Positions 1-6,713 of a DNA stretch of 8,501 bases are shown one piece after another. A model generated the notes under the pieces. It was not told the DNA's origin. It worked only from the letters and a program-made list of their open reading frames with translations, and did no database searches. Both the position numbers and the translations under genes were made by a program. How positions within the stretch are numbered: the first letter of the stretch is position 1; the number at the start of each line of letters is the position of its first letter. Origin of the DNA: Nanohaloarchaea archaeon SW_4_43_9 (GTDB lineage Archaea > Nanohalarchaeota > Nanosalinia > Nanosalinales > Nanosalinaceae); contig PXPD01000043.1 in assembly GCA_003009815.1 (NCBI GenBank), positions 6,770 through 15,270 on the forward strand, written 5' to 3'.

Positions 1-1825
1 AACTTGGTTTGTTACCTTCAGACAAGTGCTCAACAAGCTTGGATGCGTTCCAGAGCTTTCTCATTAGTTTCTCTCCGGATTTCAGCTCTTTCTCCTTGAA
101 CGGGAAGTCGTCGCCGACTTTGGAACCTGCTGCCCAGTACCGTGCAGCATCAACAGGGAACTCCTCCAAAACTTCTGCTGGAGCGATGACGTTGCCTTTC
201 GACTTGCTCATCTTCTCCCTGTTTTCATCCAGCACGTGGCCGTGGTTCATTGTGGCCTCAAAAGGTACTTCGCCGGTGTGTTCATAGCATTTGACAATTG
301 TGTGGAACAGCCAGAAACTGATGATATCATGGCCTTCAGGTCTTAAGTTGAAGCTGTAAAGCTCCGGTTTCTCTATCTGGAATTCTTCTTCATCCTCGTT
401 CCAGTCCCAGCCTGCGTTGATCAGTGGCGTTAAACTGCTTGTGGCCCAGGTATCGAAGACGTCTTCCTCGGCTTTAAACTCTGTTCCCTCGCATTTAGAG
501 CATTCCTCGATAGGAGGTTCGTCCTCGATAGGATCAACCGGTAGATCGGATTTATCAGCTATTATTTCCTGATTGCAGTCCTCACAGTACCAGACCGGGA
601 AAGGAATTCCCGAGTCTCTCTGTCTTGAGATACACCAGTCCCATTGAAGACCTTCGATCCAGTTTCTGTACCGTGTGTGCATTTTCTCCGGTATCCAGTC
701 CATCTGTTCCCCTGCATCGAGATACTTCTCCCTGTGATCCATTATCTTGACATACCACTGTTCTGTAACTCTGAATTCGATTCCAACTCCACATCTTTCG
801 TGGACCTGAACCGTATGAGTAATCTCTCTCCTATCGAGCAGATATCCTTCTTCTTCCAGATCTTCCACTATTTTTTCTCTTGCTTCCTCTGTGCTTATTC
901 CCTCGTATTTTCCGGCTGTCTCTGTCATTGTGCCGGATTCATCGATTGCAACTTCGAGGTCAAGATCGTGGGCTTGATACCATTCGATATCGTTCTGGTC
1001 TCCAAAGGTACAGCACATTACTATTCCTGAGCCTGTCTCCATGTCAACCCTTTCGTCTTCAATTATAGGTACTTCTCTGTCGAAAAGCGGGACGATTGCT
1101 GTTTCTCCAACTAGATGCTGGTTTTCTTTGTCCTCCGGATGGACAAATACCGCAACACACGCCGGCAAAAGCTCTGGACGGGTTGTTGAAATCCTGAATG
1201 AGTCTCCGTCTTTAATACCGAACTCTATATCATTGAAGTGGGAATCTTGTTCGTCATCCTCTGTCTCAACCTGACTGATAGCTGTCTCACAGTCAGGACA
1301 CCAGATTGCGGGTGCCTTCTTCCGGTATTCCCTGTCTTTTTCGTAGAGATCAATGAATGAGAGCTGGCTGACCCTCTGCACTCTTGGTTCAATTGTTTTG
1401 TATGTATTATCCCAGTCAACTGATACTCCAAGCGACTGAACGTTTTCTGTAAACTGTTCCTCGTAATCCCGGCACACTTCCCGGCATTTTTCCTGAAATT
1501 CTCTTCTTGTATAGTCTTGGTGCCTGATACCTAATTCTTTTTCTGTTAACCGTTCTGAGGCGATACCGTTGTCATCAAATCCAAACGGGAAGAAAACTTT
1601 CTGGCCATTCATTCTTTGGAATCTTGCTTGTATATCCATCAGTTCCAGGCCGTATAGATGTCCCATATGGAGGTCACCTGACACGGTCGGAGGCGGTGTA
1701 TCCACTGAGAACACTGCGTCAGTGTCTGTATCTCGGTCTCCCTTGTACCGGAATGTTTTGTTTTCAACCCATTTCCTTTGCCATTTGCTTTCAACTTTTT
1801 CCGATTCGTATTCTCCTTCAGGCAT
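1..1825 (-). CDS. valS: Valyl-tRNA synthetase (ValRS), partial: C-terminus beyond left edge
   Basis: Charges tRNA-Val with valine in the cytoplasm. The 608 visible codons cover the class Ia catalytic core. The N-terminus has the run DTPPPTVSG leading into the HIGH-type motif HMGH (residues 53-56). The editing (CP1) domain carries TTRPELLPACVAV (from residue 214), a ValRS-type signature. Cys pairs (WCPDC; WYCEDC and CSKC) look like zinc knuckles. The DTWATSSLTPLI segment and a perfect KMSKS (residues 538-542, bases 200-214) follow. The anticodon-binding domain has just begun at the left edge. The ATG at 1825 is chosen because GGAGGT lies 8 nt upstream and the MPEGEYESEKVESKWQRKW start resembles archaeal ValRS. 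The MBL gene lies 105 bp upstream on the same strand. A weak TTTAAG element near 1916-1921 could be a promoter with a leader of some 65 nt, or valS may be read through from upstream. The visible part is intact. Confidence 0.96.
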   Translation of the reverse strand, partial: MPEGEYESEKVESKWQRKWVENKTFRYKGDRDTDTDAVFSVDTPPPTVSGDLHMGHLYGLELMDIQARFQRMNGQKVFFPFGFDDNGIASERLTEKELGIRHQDYTRREFQEKCREVCRDYEEQFTENVQSLGVSVDWDNTYKTIEPRVQRVSQLSFIDLYEKDREYRKKAPAIWCPDCETAISQVETEDDEQDSHFNDIEFGIKDGDSFRISTTRPELLPACVAVFVHPEDKENQHLVGETAIVPLFDREVPIIEDERVDMETGSGIVMCCTFGDQNDIEWYQAHDLDLEVAIDESGTMTETAGKYEGISTEEAREKIVEDLEEEGYLLDRREITHTVQVHERCGVGIEFRVTEQWYVKIMDHREKYLDAGEQMDWIPEKMHTRYRNWIEGLQWDWCISRQRDSGIPFPVWYCEDCNQEIIADKSDLPVDPIEDEPPIEECSKCEGTEFKAEEDVFDTWATSSLTPLINAGWDWNEDEEEFQIEKPELYSFNLRPEGHDIISFWLFHTIVKCYEHTGEVPFEATMNHGHVLDENREKMSKSKGNVIAPAEVLEEFPVDAARYWAAGSKVGDDFPFKEKELKSGEKLMRKLWNASKLVEHLSEGNKPS

Positions 1826-1833
1826 CTGAAAAT

Positions 1834-1839
1834 ACCTCC
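1834..1839 (-). promoter_or_regulatory. Shine-Dalgarno site of valS
   Basis: On the minus strand GGAGGT stands 8 nt before the valS ATG and matches the archaeal anti-SD complement GGAGGTGAT. It fixes the start at 1825 and implies that valS is translated from a leadered or polycistronic mRNA, unlike the apparently leaderless genes elsewhere in the window. Confidence 0.65.
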
Positions 1840-1930
1840 GTATTTTCTGCTATCCAGAAATTCTTCGAATTTCGCATGTTTTACGGCCTCGTGAGAAGAT
1901 TTTCCTCTGGAATTCTTAAATGGGTTATCT

Positions 1931-2704
1931 CTAGAAATCTCCTAGGCTTCTGTTTCCTGGGAACTCCATTCCATCTTCGGCAAATATAACTTTGCAATCA
2001 ACTTGGTCTTCGAGCCATTCCTTCTGTTCATCTAGGTTCTGACTAAGGAACTTGTACCCAAAATCGGTCACTATGACGGTTGAAGGGTCCGCAGCCTCAA
2101 CTATATCAGGAACTTCATCCAGTGAAGTATGTCCTTCCAGTGATTCTCCTTTCGGGCGATTGCAGTAGATAACTACTGTATCGCATCCTGTGTAGAAACT
2201 GAGTATTTCCTCTGAGAACTCTGTGTCTGTCCAGAAACCTATTTTCTTCTCTTCGGTTTCAATTGTGAATCCCTGTGTCTTTGGATCGCTGTGGAACATC
2301 TCCTGGCTTTCAATCTTCACATCTTTGAACTCTGTCTTTGTTTCTTCTTCAAGAGTCTCTACAGTTCTACAGAGATTCTGGTGATAGTTACTGATACATT
2401 TCTCAAGATCGGAGTAACCTGACAGACTTGTCTCGTTTGCAAACAGCGCTCCAGGTTGATCATGGATATAGGCCATCATCTCAATTATAGGTTCGGCATC
2501 GCTGGAATGATCTAGATGGACATGTGAGACAATTACTGCCTCGGTCTTCTCAGGATTGTTCTCCTGCGCCTGAACTAGACCGCCTGGTCCTGGATCAATA
2601 TGGATCTGCGTATCTTCTGTCTGCACGATTATACCTCCAGTCTTTCTCCTCTGGCTCCCGGTAACAAACCTTCCGCCACCAGTTCCCAGAAATTTCAGTT
2701 TCAT
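1931..2704 (-). CDS. MBL-fold metallo-hydrolase
   Basis: A 257-residue metallo-beta-lactamase-superfamily hydrolase, probably soluble and binuclear-metal dependent; the substrate is not known. The N-terminus MKLKFLGTGGGRF with RRKTGG, and IDPGPGG at 36-42, are typical of a widespread archaeal MBL subfamily. A full set of likely metal ligands is visible: HVHLDH (61-66), H138 in FHSDP, D160 in WTDTEF and H192 in GHTSLDEV. The length is normal and no lesion is seen. It follows tspO by 52 bp and precedes valS by 105 bp on the same strand, so the three may be co-transcribed. No Shine-Dalgarno site precedes the ATG. An AT-rich box (2718-2725) lies closer to the ATG than expected for a leaderless promoter, so how it initiates is unclear. 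Relation to tRNA 3' processing nucleases or PhnP-like phosphodiesterases is possible but not shown. Confidence 0.85.
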   Translation of the reverse strand: MKLKFLGTGGGRFVTGSQRRKTGGIIVQTEDTQIHIDPGPGGLVQAQENNPEKTEAVIVSHVHLDHSSDAEPIIEMMAYIHDQPGALFANETSLSGYSDLEKCISNYHQNLCRTVETLEEETKTEFKDVKIESQEMFHSDPKTQGFTIETEEKKIGFWTDTEFSEEILSFYTGCDTVVIYCNRPKGESLEGHTSLDEVPDIVEAADPSTVIVTDFGYKFLSQNLDEQKEWLEDQVDCKVIFAEDGMEFPGNRSLGDF

Positions 2705-2756
2705 GTTTGAGACTTTGATATTAAAGCATTTGAATCTCGCTTCAGCTAGAAGAGTT

Positions 2757-3218
2757 CTAATTCATAATGACTATTACTATGTTAAGATATGTTGCAAATA
2801 AGATCCAAAGGAAATACGGAACTAATAGATAGGCTGCTATCTTTTCCTCGTTGTAGAATAACCTCAAGAGCGCCGCTACTAGAACTGCCAATGTCGATAT
2901 TATAGCCAGCCCCGTCAAAGGTTTTTGAAGGCCAAAAAAGATGGGCGTCCAGAGATAATTGAGAGCCAATTGACCAATGAATAATAATTTTGCTTTAATT
3001 CCAAAGTTTCTTGTCCAAGCCAGGTAACCTGATGCACCGATCATAGAATATATCAAAGTCCAAGCTATCGGAAACACGTAGGAAGGAGGAGTTAGAACAG
3101 ATTTCTCTAAGCCTTGATACCACTCTCCCGGCACACCTAGAAACCCTGAAGCAATTCCTAAGCCATTCACAAGTATAATGGCGCCTAAGAGCTTGAATAG
3201 CCCGTTTTTGTCCTCCAT
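2757..3218 (-). CDS. tspO: TspO/MBR family membrane protein (tryptophan-rich sensory protein)
   Basis: A 153-residue integral membrane protein with five hydrophobic segments, matching the TspO/translocator-protein family, whose members bind porphyrins and other small hydrophobic ligands. Family marks are in order: W33-Y34 followed by an LxKxxxxPP loop (P44-P45), FPIAWTLIY (49-57), a Q-L-x-L-N-x-x-W run (83-90) before FFG, and the C-terminal PYFLWILFATYLN. The length is typical for the family. The ATG at 3218 is supported by a TTTTTAT box centred 26 nt upstream, which fits leaderless transcription. It is head-to-head with the operon starting at 3339 and heads the possible tspO-MBL-valS unit. 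GC appears lower than in the synthetase genes (about 35-45% in sampled rows). The ligand in this organism cannot be told from sequence. Confidence 0.92.
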   Translation of the reverse strand: MEDKNGLFKLLGAIILVNGLGIASGFLGVPGEWYQGLEKSVLTPPSYVFPIAWTLIYSMIGASGYLAWTRNFGIKAKLLFIGQLALNYLWTPIFFGLQKPLTGLAIISTLAVLVAALLRLFYNEEKIAAYLLVPYFLWILFATYLNIVIVIMN

Positions 3219-3240
3219 AAATTAGTTTGCTGACAAATTG

Positions 3241-3247
3241 ATAAAAA
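3241..3247 (-). promoter_or_regulatory. TATA box of tspO (leaderless promoter)
   Basis: On the minus strand TTTTTAT is centred 26 nt upstream of the tspO ATG. This is the distance at which archaeal TBP/TFB would place transcription initiation at or next to the start codon. No Shine-Dalgarno sequence precedes the ATG, which agrees with a leaderless transcript. Confidence 0.5.
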
Positions 3248-3307
3248 CCTATGTCAGGAACCTCGAAATAAATCATTCTTTTTGACAAGGTCTTCAAAAC
3301 CAGTACC

Positions 3308-3314
3308 TTTATAT
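3308..3314 (+). promoter_or_regulatory. TATA box of the 3339-4603 operon (leaderless promoter)
   Basis: TTTATAT is centred 28 nt before the ATG at 3339 and is the best TATA-like sequence in the 120-bp intergenic region shared with tspO. The next 25 bases are AT/AC-rich with no Shine-Dalgarno site, so the first ORF is probably translated from a leaderless mRNA. Confidence 0.55.
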
Positions 3315-3338
3315 GTTACTATCAACAAATAACAACAT

Positions 3339-3449
3339 ATGAATGTGGACGAAATATACTGTTCGGTCACAGATGAAAAGCTTGAAGAGCTTCGTGAAGA
3401 AGCTCCTGTTATAGATGTTCAGGTCCAAAGTATCGAGGTGAATACTTAG
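3339..3449 (+). CDS. Small acidic protein of 36 residues, first ORF of operon
   Basis: A short ORF starting MNVDEIYCSVTDEKLEEL and ending QSIEVNT, of no recognised family. Three things support it as translated. Its ATG lies at leaderless distance (28 nt) from a good TATA box. Its stop codon TAG directly abuts the ATG of the next gene. Its last codons contain the GAGGTGA Shine-Dalgarno site for that gene. It is acidic like its neighbours, with a predicted amphipathic helix around residues 12-21 and no membrane segment. It could be a functional small protein, or a leader ORF whose translation feeds ribosomes into the downstream gene. An older frameshifted N-terminus of the next gene is less likely, because that gene has its own SD and a plausible first beta strand. 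Confidence 0.6.
   Translation: MNVDEIYCSVTDEKLEELREEAPVIDVQVQSIEVNT
3435..3441 (+). promoter_or_regulatory. Shine-Dalgarno site of the 206-residue gene
   Basis: GAGGTGA is a seven-base match to the archaeal anti-SD complement, 8 nt before the ATG at 3450. It sits inside the end of the 36-residue ORF, which supports 3450 as the start and internal (coupled) initiation on a polycistronic mRNA. Confidence 0.6.
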
Positions 3450-4070
3450 ATGTCTGACACTGCTGTTATAATTACCCATCCGCATGAAGAGTACGATGAT
3501 GGTGTTATCAGTGAAGCAGTTCAAGAATTTGCTTCAGAGACCGAACTGGATTCTTACGTTATAGATTCTAGTAGGGTCGAATCTGATCCTTATGCTTGTG
3601 ATAAGTTCGATGAAGTTCTTGAAGAAGAGGCATACGGCCAACTTTATCCTGAGGATGCAGAAAGACTAAGTGATGAATATGAAACTGTTCTGTTAGGCGG
3701 GGGATTTGTTGAGATGTGCGCTGAAAACACTTATGAAAGTCTCTTAAACTCAGGATTTGACAGAGATAACGTCTTTGTTGTTTCCGATCTAACATATGAT
3801 CAATCTCTGGATGATAAATATACTATTGCTGATGTCTTTGAGACCATGGATGCGAAGATAATATCTGACTACATTGAATCAAGTAACAATGAACTGGTAG
3901 AAAGAGCAACTATTCAGGGTCATGTTCTTGGAGAAGTAATTGATGATATAGATAAGGTAACTGAAATGAAGGTTGAAGAGGCTACTTTAGATCCTAATAC
4001 TTCCATAGATATTGGATTTAAGGCAAATGCCGGAGGGCCATCTAGACCTATGATTGAGGATCAAAGATGA
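3450..4070 (+). CDS. Possible degenerate isochorismatase-like (cysteine hydrolase fold) protein
   Basis: A 206-residue, highly acidic, cytosolic protein with no certain family. By eye the strand and helix order resembles isochorismatase-like cysteine hydrolases: a first strand AVIITHPHEEY (5-15), a helix, a second strand SYVID, then TVLLGGGFVEMCAENTYESLL (79-99) and VFVVSD. In that family the nucleophile reads G-x5-C-V-x-x-T followed by a helix, then a strand ending VVxD. Here C90 with T94 and the downstream VVSD have matching spacing. K52, 38 residues before C90, could be the catalytic Lys, but the Asp expected on the first strand aligns with H10. The protein is therefore either a changed active site or only a similar fold. 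The C-terminal 50 or so residues are unassigned. The start is fixed by the SD at 3435-3441; the end overlaps the next gene by ATGA. The isochorismatase relation is a hypothesis, about one chance in three. Confidence 0.8.
   Translation: MSDTAVIITHPHEEYDDGVISEAVQEFASETELDSYVIDSSRVESDPYACDKFDEVLEEEAYGQLYPEDAERLSDEYETVLLGGGFVEMCAENTYESLLNSGFDRDNVFVVSDLTYDQSLDDKYTIADVFETMDAKIISDYIESSNNELVERATIQGHVLGEVIDDIDKVTEMKVEEATLDPNTSIDIGFKANAGGPSRPMIEDQR
4056..4059 (+). promoter_or_regulatory. Shine-Dalgarno site of the 178-residue gene
   Basis: GAGG, followed by ATC, lies 7 nt before the ATG at 4067, inside the end of the preceding gene. It is a short match but well placed, and it goes with the ATGA stop/start overlap as a sign of translational coupling. 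Confidence 0.4.
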
Positions 4071-4603
4071 ATCCAGGATATGAGAATTCAGAGGTTCTAA
4101 CCGATGAAATACTTGATTATGCTCCAGATAATGTGTTGACTTCATCGGAAATAGAAGATCTGATGGAGAATTCCAGAGTTGGAAATCAGATCAAAAGGGA
4201 GATATTGTCGCCATCCAAATTTAATGAGGAAGTCGCTAGTGAGCTTCTAGGTTACGAAGAATCTATTTTCGTTCCTCTAGATGGTCGATACGCGGGAGAT
4301 ACTACCGATACTCCTAATACTTTAGAGGACTTAGGCGGAACGGTCATAGTTGATTATCCTTCAAAGCAAGCAGCCTATATCCAGAAGAGAAATGGTGCCG
4401 AAGGGTATAGAGTTGTTAGTTTCGGCGATTTGCAAGGCGTAGACCAGTCTATTAGAAGAATTTCATTTAAGCTTTTGGAAAATAATGAGGATAATCCGAG
4501 AGTAGGCGAAAGTATTTCCTATAGATCTGATGATTCAGGGATTATTCCGGAATTAAATCAGTACAATCATGAGATTGATACCGGCTGTGACAAAGTCGAA
4601 TGA
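4067..4603 (+). CDS. Acidic protein of unknown function, last gene of operon
   Basis: A 178-residue protein that I do not recognise. It is acidic (rich in Glu and Asp) with no signal peptide, membrane segment or metal-binding motif; its one Cys is near the C-terminus. The N-terminal third (to about residue 65) looks helical, with DEILDY, SSEIEDLM and FNEEVASELL. The middle (about 68-125) looks alpha/beta, with candidate strands SIFVPL, GTVIVDY and YRVVSF. The C-terminal 40 residues are polar and probably poorly ordered. The ATG overlaps the stop of the 206-residue gene by four bases (ATGA), so the two products are probably made together and may act in one complex or pathway. The gene ends one base from the end of the convergent metG. 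Sampled GC is about 37%, lower than in the housekeeping genes. Confidence 0.78.
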   Translation: MNPGYENSEVLTDEILDYAPDNVLTSSEIEDLMENSRVGNQIKREILSPSKFNEEVASELLGYEESIFVPLDGRYAGDTTDTPNTLEDLGGTVIVDYPSKQAAYIQKRNGAEGYRVVSFGDLQGVDQSIRRISFKLLENNEDNPRVGESISYRSDDSGIIPELNQYNHEIDTGCDKVE

Positions 4604-4604
4604 T

Positions 4605-5759
4605 TTACCTGATTTTATCTCCTATTTCCATTTCCTGATCAGTTGTTAAGAGTGATACAGTTTCTTCATCGTCTGATTCGGCTGCAAGCATCATGCATTC
4701 GCTTTTCTCTCCACGAAGCTCCGCTGGTTCTAGGTTGGCAAGCACAACTATTTTTCTGCCTTCAAGCTCTTCCGGTTCGTAGAAGTTTTTCAGCCCGGCA
4801 CAGGTCTGTAGAACGGCTTCCCCCACATCGACTTTGACTCTGTAGAGTTTGTCAGCGTTTGGATGTTCTTCAACTGATTCGACTTTTCCTACTCTGAGAT
4901 CCATTTCGCCGAACTGGTCGAATGAAACTGTGTCTTCGTTAAGTTTTTCTTTCATAGTATCTTTTTCCTCTTCTTTTTCTTCTTCAAGCTTTTCCACTTG
5001 ATCCGAGACATCGATTTTCTCGAATAAAATCTCTCGTTCTCCTAGCTCGTGGCCGGCTTCCACTGCTCCCAGAACGTCTTTTGACAGCAGGTCTCTGTTC
5101 TCAGAGGTGTCGATACCCGTGTTAAGCATGCCCCCTATTTTCTCACTGCTTTCAGGAATGAATGGGTAGAGTGTTACCGCCAGTTTCTGTATAAGTTGTA
5201 CTGCAATATAGATTGTCTCCTCTCTCCGATCCTCATTGTTCCATGGCTCTTCCTCGCTGAGGTATCTGTCGCCGATCCGGGCAATTTGGAGTGAGTGATC
5301 GAGTGCTTCCTGTGGCTCATGATCCTCGAAAGCTTCAATATAGTCCTCAAGTTCTTTTTTGACTTCCTCGACTACTTCTCTATCGCTTTCTTCTAGATCG
5401 GCTTTTGGAACTTCATTATCGAACCATTTCTCGGCGAGGCTGAGAGTTCGGTTGACAAAGTTGCCGACAGTATCGTTCAAGACGTTGTTGATCTCAGATT
5501 CGAAGTCCTCCCATGAGAAGTTTGTGTCGTGGTCGGTTGGAAGCATCTTGGAAAGGTAAAACCTCCAGTAATCCGCGGGATAATGCTCTACTGCCTCATC
5601 AATGAATATTCCTCTATCCCGGGACTTGGAGAATGCTCCTTCCTCCCACATCAGGTACTGCTGAATGAACTCGTATTTTGGTAGTCCGTACTCTATCTCT
5701 TCATTTCTTGAGCCGAGCAGCATCGTCGGCCATATTACTGTATGGAAGATTGTGTTATC
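4605..5759 (-). pseudogene. metG: metG C-terminal part: MetRS KMSKS region, anticodon domain, tRNA-binding domain (frameshifted)
   Basis: Second part of methionyl-tRNA synthetase, in a different frame from the N-terminal part. Homology begins at DNTIFHTVIWP (base 5759). The KMSKS loop reads AFSKSR (bases 5622-5636), with Ala where Lys or Arg normally opens the motif. YPADYWRFYL and the helical anticodon-binding domain (NNVLNDTVGNFVNR, EEPW) follow, then a Glu/Lys-rich coiled-coil linker. A C-terminal EMAPII/Trbp111-like tRNA-binding domain of about 105 residues (FGEMDLRVGKV, HPNADKLYRVKVD, LANLEP) completes it, as in many archaeal and bacterial MetRS. This frame stays open up to 5843, but the residues upstream of 5760 have no MetRS similarity. 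The first Met of that open frame (5843) is therefore not a credible start. With the N-terminal part it gives about 700 residues, the usual archaeal length. It ends one base from the convergent operon. Confidence 0.88.
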
Positions 5760-6705
5760 CCTCAGTATCCCAGTGCTTCTTCCATTTCTCATCGGCTGAG
5801 CCGCTGCTGGAGGCATTTTTCTTGTTAGAACGATACTCTTCAAAGTATTCTCTAGTGAACCCGATGTAACCTATCGGTGCGTCAAACCAGACGTATAGGA
5901 CCTTTTCATCGTATTTCTCTGGATCAAGCTTTTCCAACTCAAGATTCTCTTCATCGATTCTCTTGTTTACCCTTTCCGTTGGAACTTCGAAGCCCCAGTT
6001 CTGATCCCGGGTGATAGAACGCTCTTCCGCTTCTTCTATATCATGTCTAACTTGGTTTAACATATTCTCTGGTACAGGTTTCTCTTCCTCCAGCCATTCC
6101 TTCAACTCGTCATCGAACTTTGTCAAGTCGAGGAACAGGTGATCGGTCTCTTCGAACTCAATTCTGCTTCCTCCACATATCTGGCACTCTGCGTTTTCTA
6201 TTTCAGTTGGCTCCACCAGTTTTCCACAGTCGTCGCACTGATCGCCTCTCGCAAGTCCTCCACAGTGAGGACATTCTCCTTCAATGTATCTATCGGGTAG
6301 AAATCTTTCATCATCTCTACAGTAAGGCATTATCTGTGTTTTCTCATCAATTAGCCCGTTGCAGTACAGTTCCTCAAACATTTCATGGGTCTGCTTCCTG
6401 TTGTACTCGCTGTGAGTATCCGAGAAAATGGTGAAGTCGACGTTCAGGCTTTCATACGCCTCTTTAACCTTTCTTGTCTTTTCATCTTTGATATCTTGAG
6501 GATCCTCTTCGAGTTCAAGGGCCTCAAGCTCTAGAGGTGTTCCATGTACATCTCCTCCGCAGATAAAGATACTGTCTTTACCTCTAACATCGAAGTACCT
6601 GTGCAGGAGTTCTGCCGGTAGAACACTTCCTGCCATGTTTCCCAAATGTGGTACTCCGTGGATGTACGGAAGTGCTGATGTAACAGTTATGCGGTTACCT
6701 GAAAT
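5755..6705 (-). pseudogene. metG: metG N-terminal part: MetRS Rossmann fold and zinc knuckles (frameshifted, no canonical start)
   Basis: First part of methionyl-tRNA synthetase, which activates Met and charges tRNA-Met, including the initiator. Visible in order, counting from the ATT at 6705: TSALPY then HLGN (20-23), the HIGH motif in its archaeal/eukaryotic form; ICGGDVHGT; FLPDRYIEG; zinc knuckles CPHCG, CDDCG and CQICG; HLFLDL; ITRDQNWG; YVWFDAPIGYIGFT. After WKKHWDTE the frame hits TAA (5755-5757), while homology resumes in another frame at DNTIFHT. No ATG, GTG or TTG lies between the in-frame TAA just upstream and the TTG at 6645, which is inside the HIGH motif. The best start is an ATT at 6703-6705, preceded 8 nt upstream by AGGTG. 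A Ser/Asn-rich stretch (SNKKNASSSGSADE) precedes the lesion. The gene follows the 216-residue gene on the same strand by 40 bp. Confidence 0.88.
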
Positions 6706-6713
6706 TTTGAGTC

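Noticed and set aside
644..1030. Plus-strand open frames opposite valS (also 9-287, 1569-1829, 1624-1989)
   Set aside because: They are antisense shadows of valS with Ser/Phe/Leu-rich, low-information translations and no start signals.
1826..1930. Open minus-strand frame through the MBL-valS gap (KHAKFEEFLDSRKYGGIF)
   Set aside because: It looks peptide-like but has no start codon, no SD, and runs on as an out-of-frame reading of valS; no homology recognised.
4955..5000. T-rich tract on the plus strand as a terminator for the 3339-4603 operon
   Set aside because: It is about 350 nt beyond the operon end and is fully explained as the antisense of Glu/Lys codons of the MetRS coiled-coil linker.
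5755..5765. Programmed ribosomal frameshift in metG
   Set aside because: No slippery heptamer or clear downstream structure is seen, and a shift would not supply the missing HFIGK residues.
5793..5803. Inverted repeat CGGCT-G-AGCCG near the metG lesion
   Set aside because: A one-base loop cannot form a normal hairpin, and it lies in the coding sequence of a Ser/Ala-rich stretch about 35 nt from the break; probably chance.
5768..5843. ATG at 5843 as the start of a separate downstream protein
   Set aside because: The residues between 5843 and about 5760 in that frame resemble nothing in MetRS and are the other-frame reading of the N-terminal part; homology starts only at DNTIFHT.
6643..6645. 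TTG at 6645 as the metG start
   Set aside because: It falls inside the HIGH motif (the Leu of HLGN), and clear MetRS sequence (TSALPYIHGVPH) continues upstream of it in the same frame.
4605..6705. A functional split MetRS, like the split synthetase genes known in Nanoarchaeum
   Set aside because: The break lies inside the catalytic core, conserved residues at the junction are missing, and there is no separate promoter or SD for a second half.
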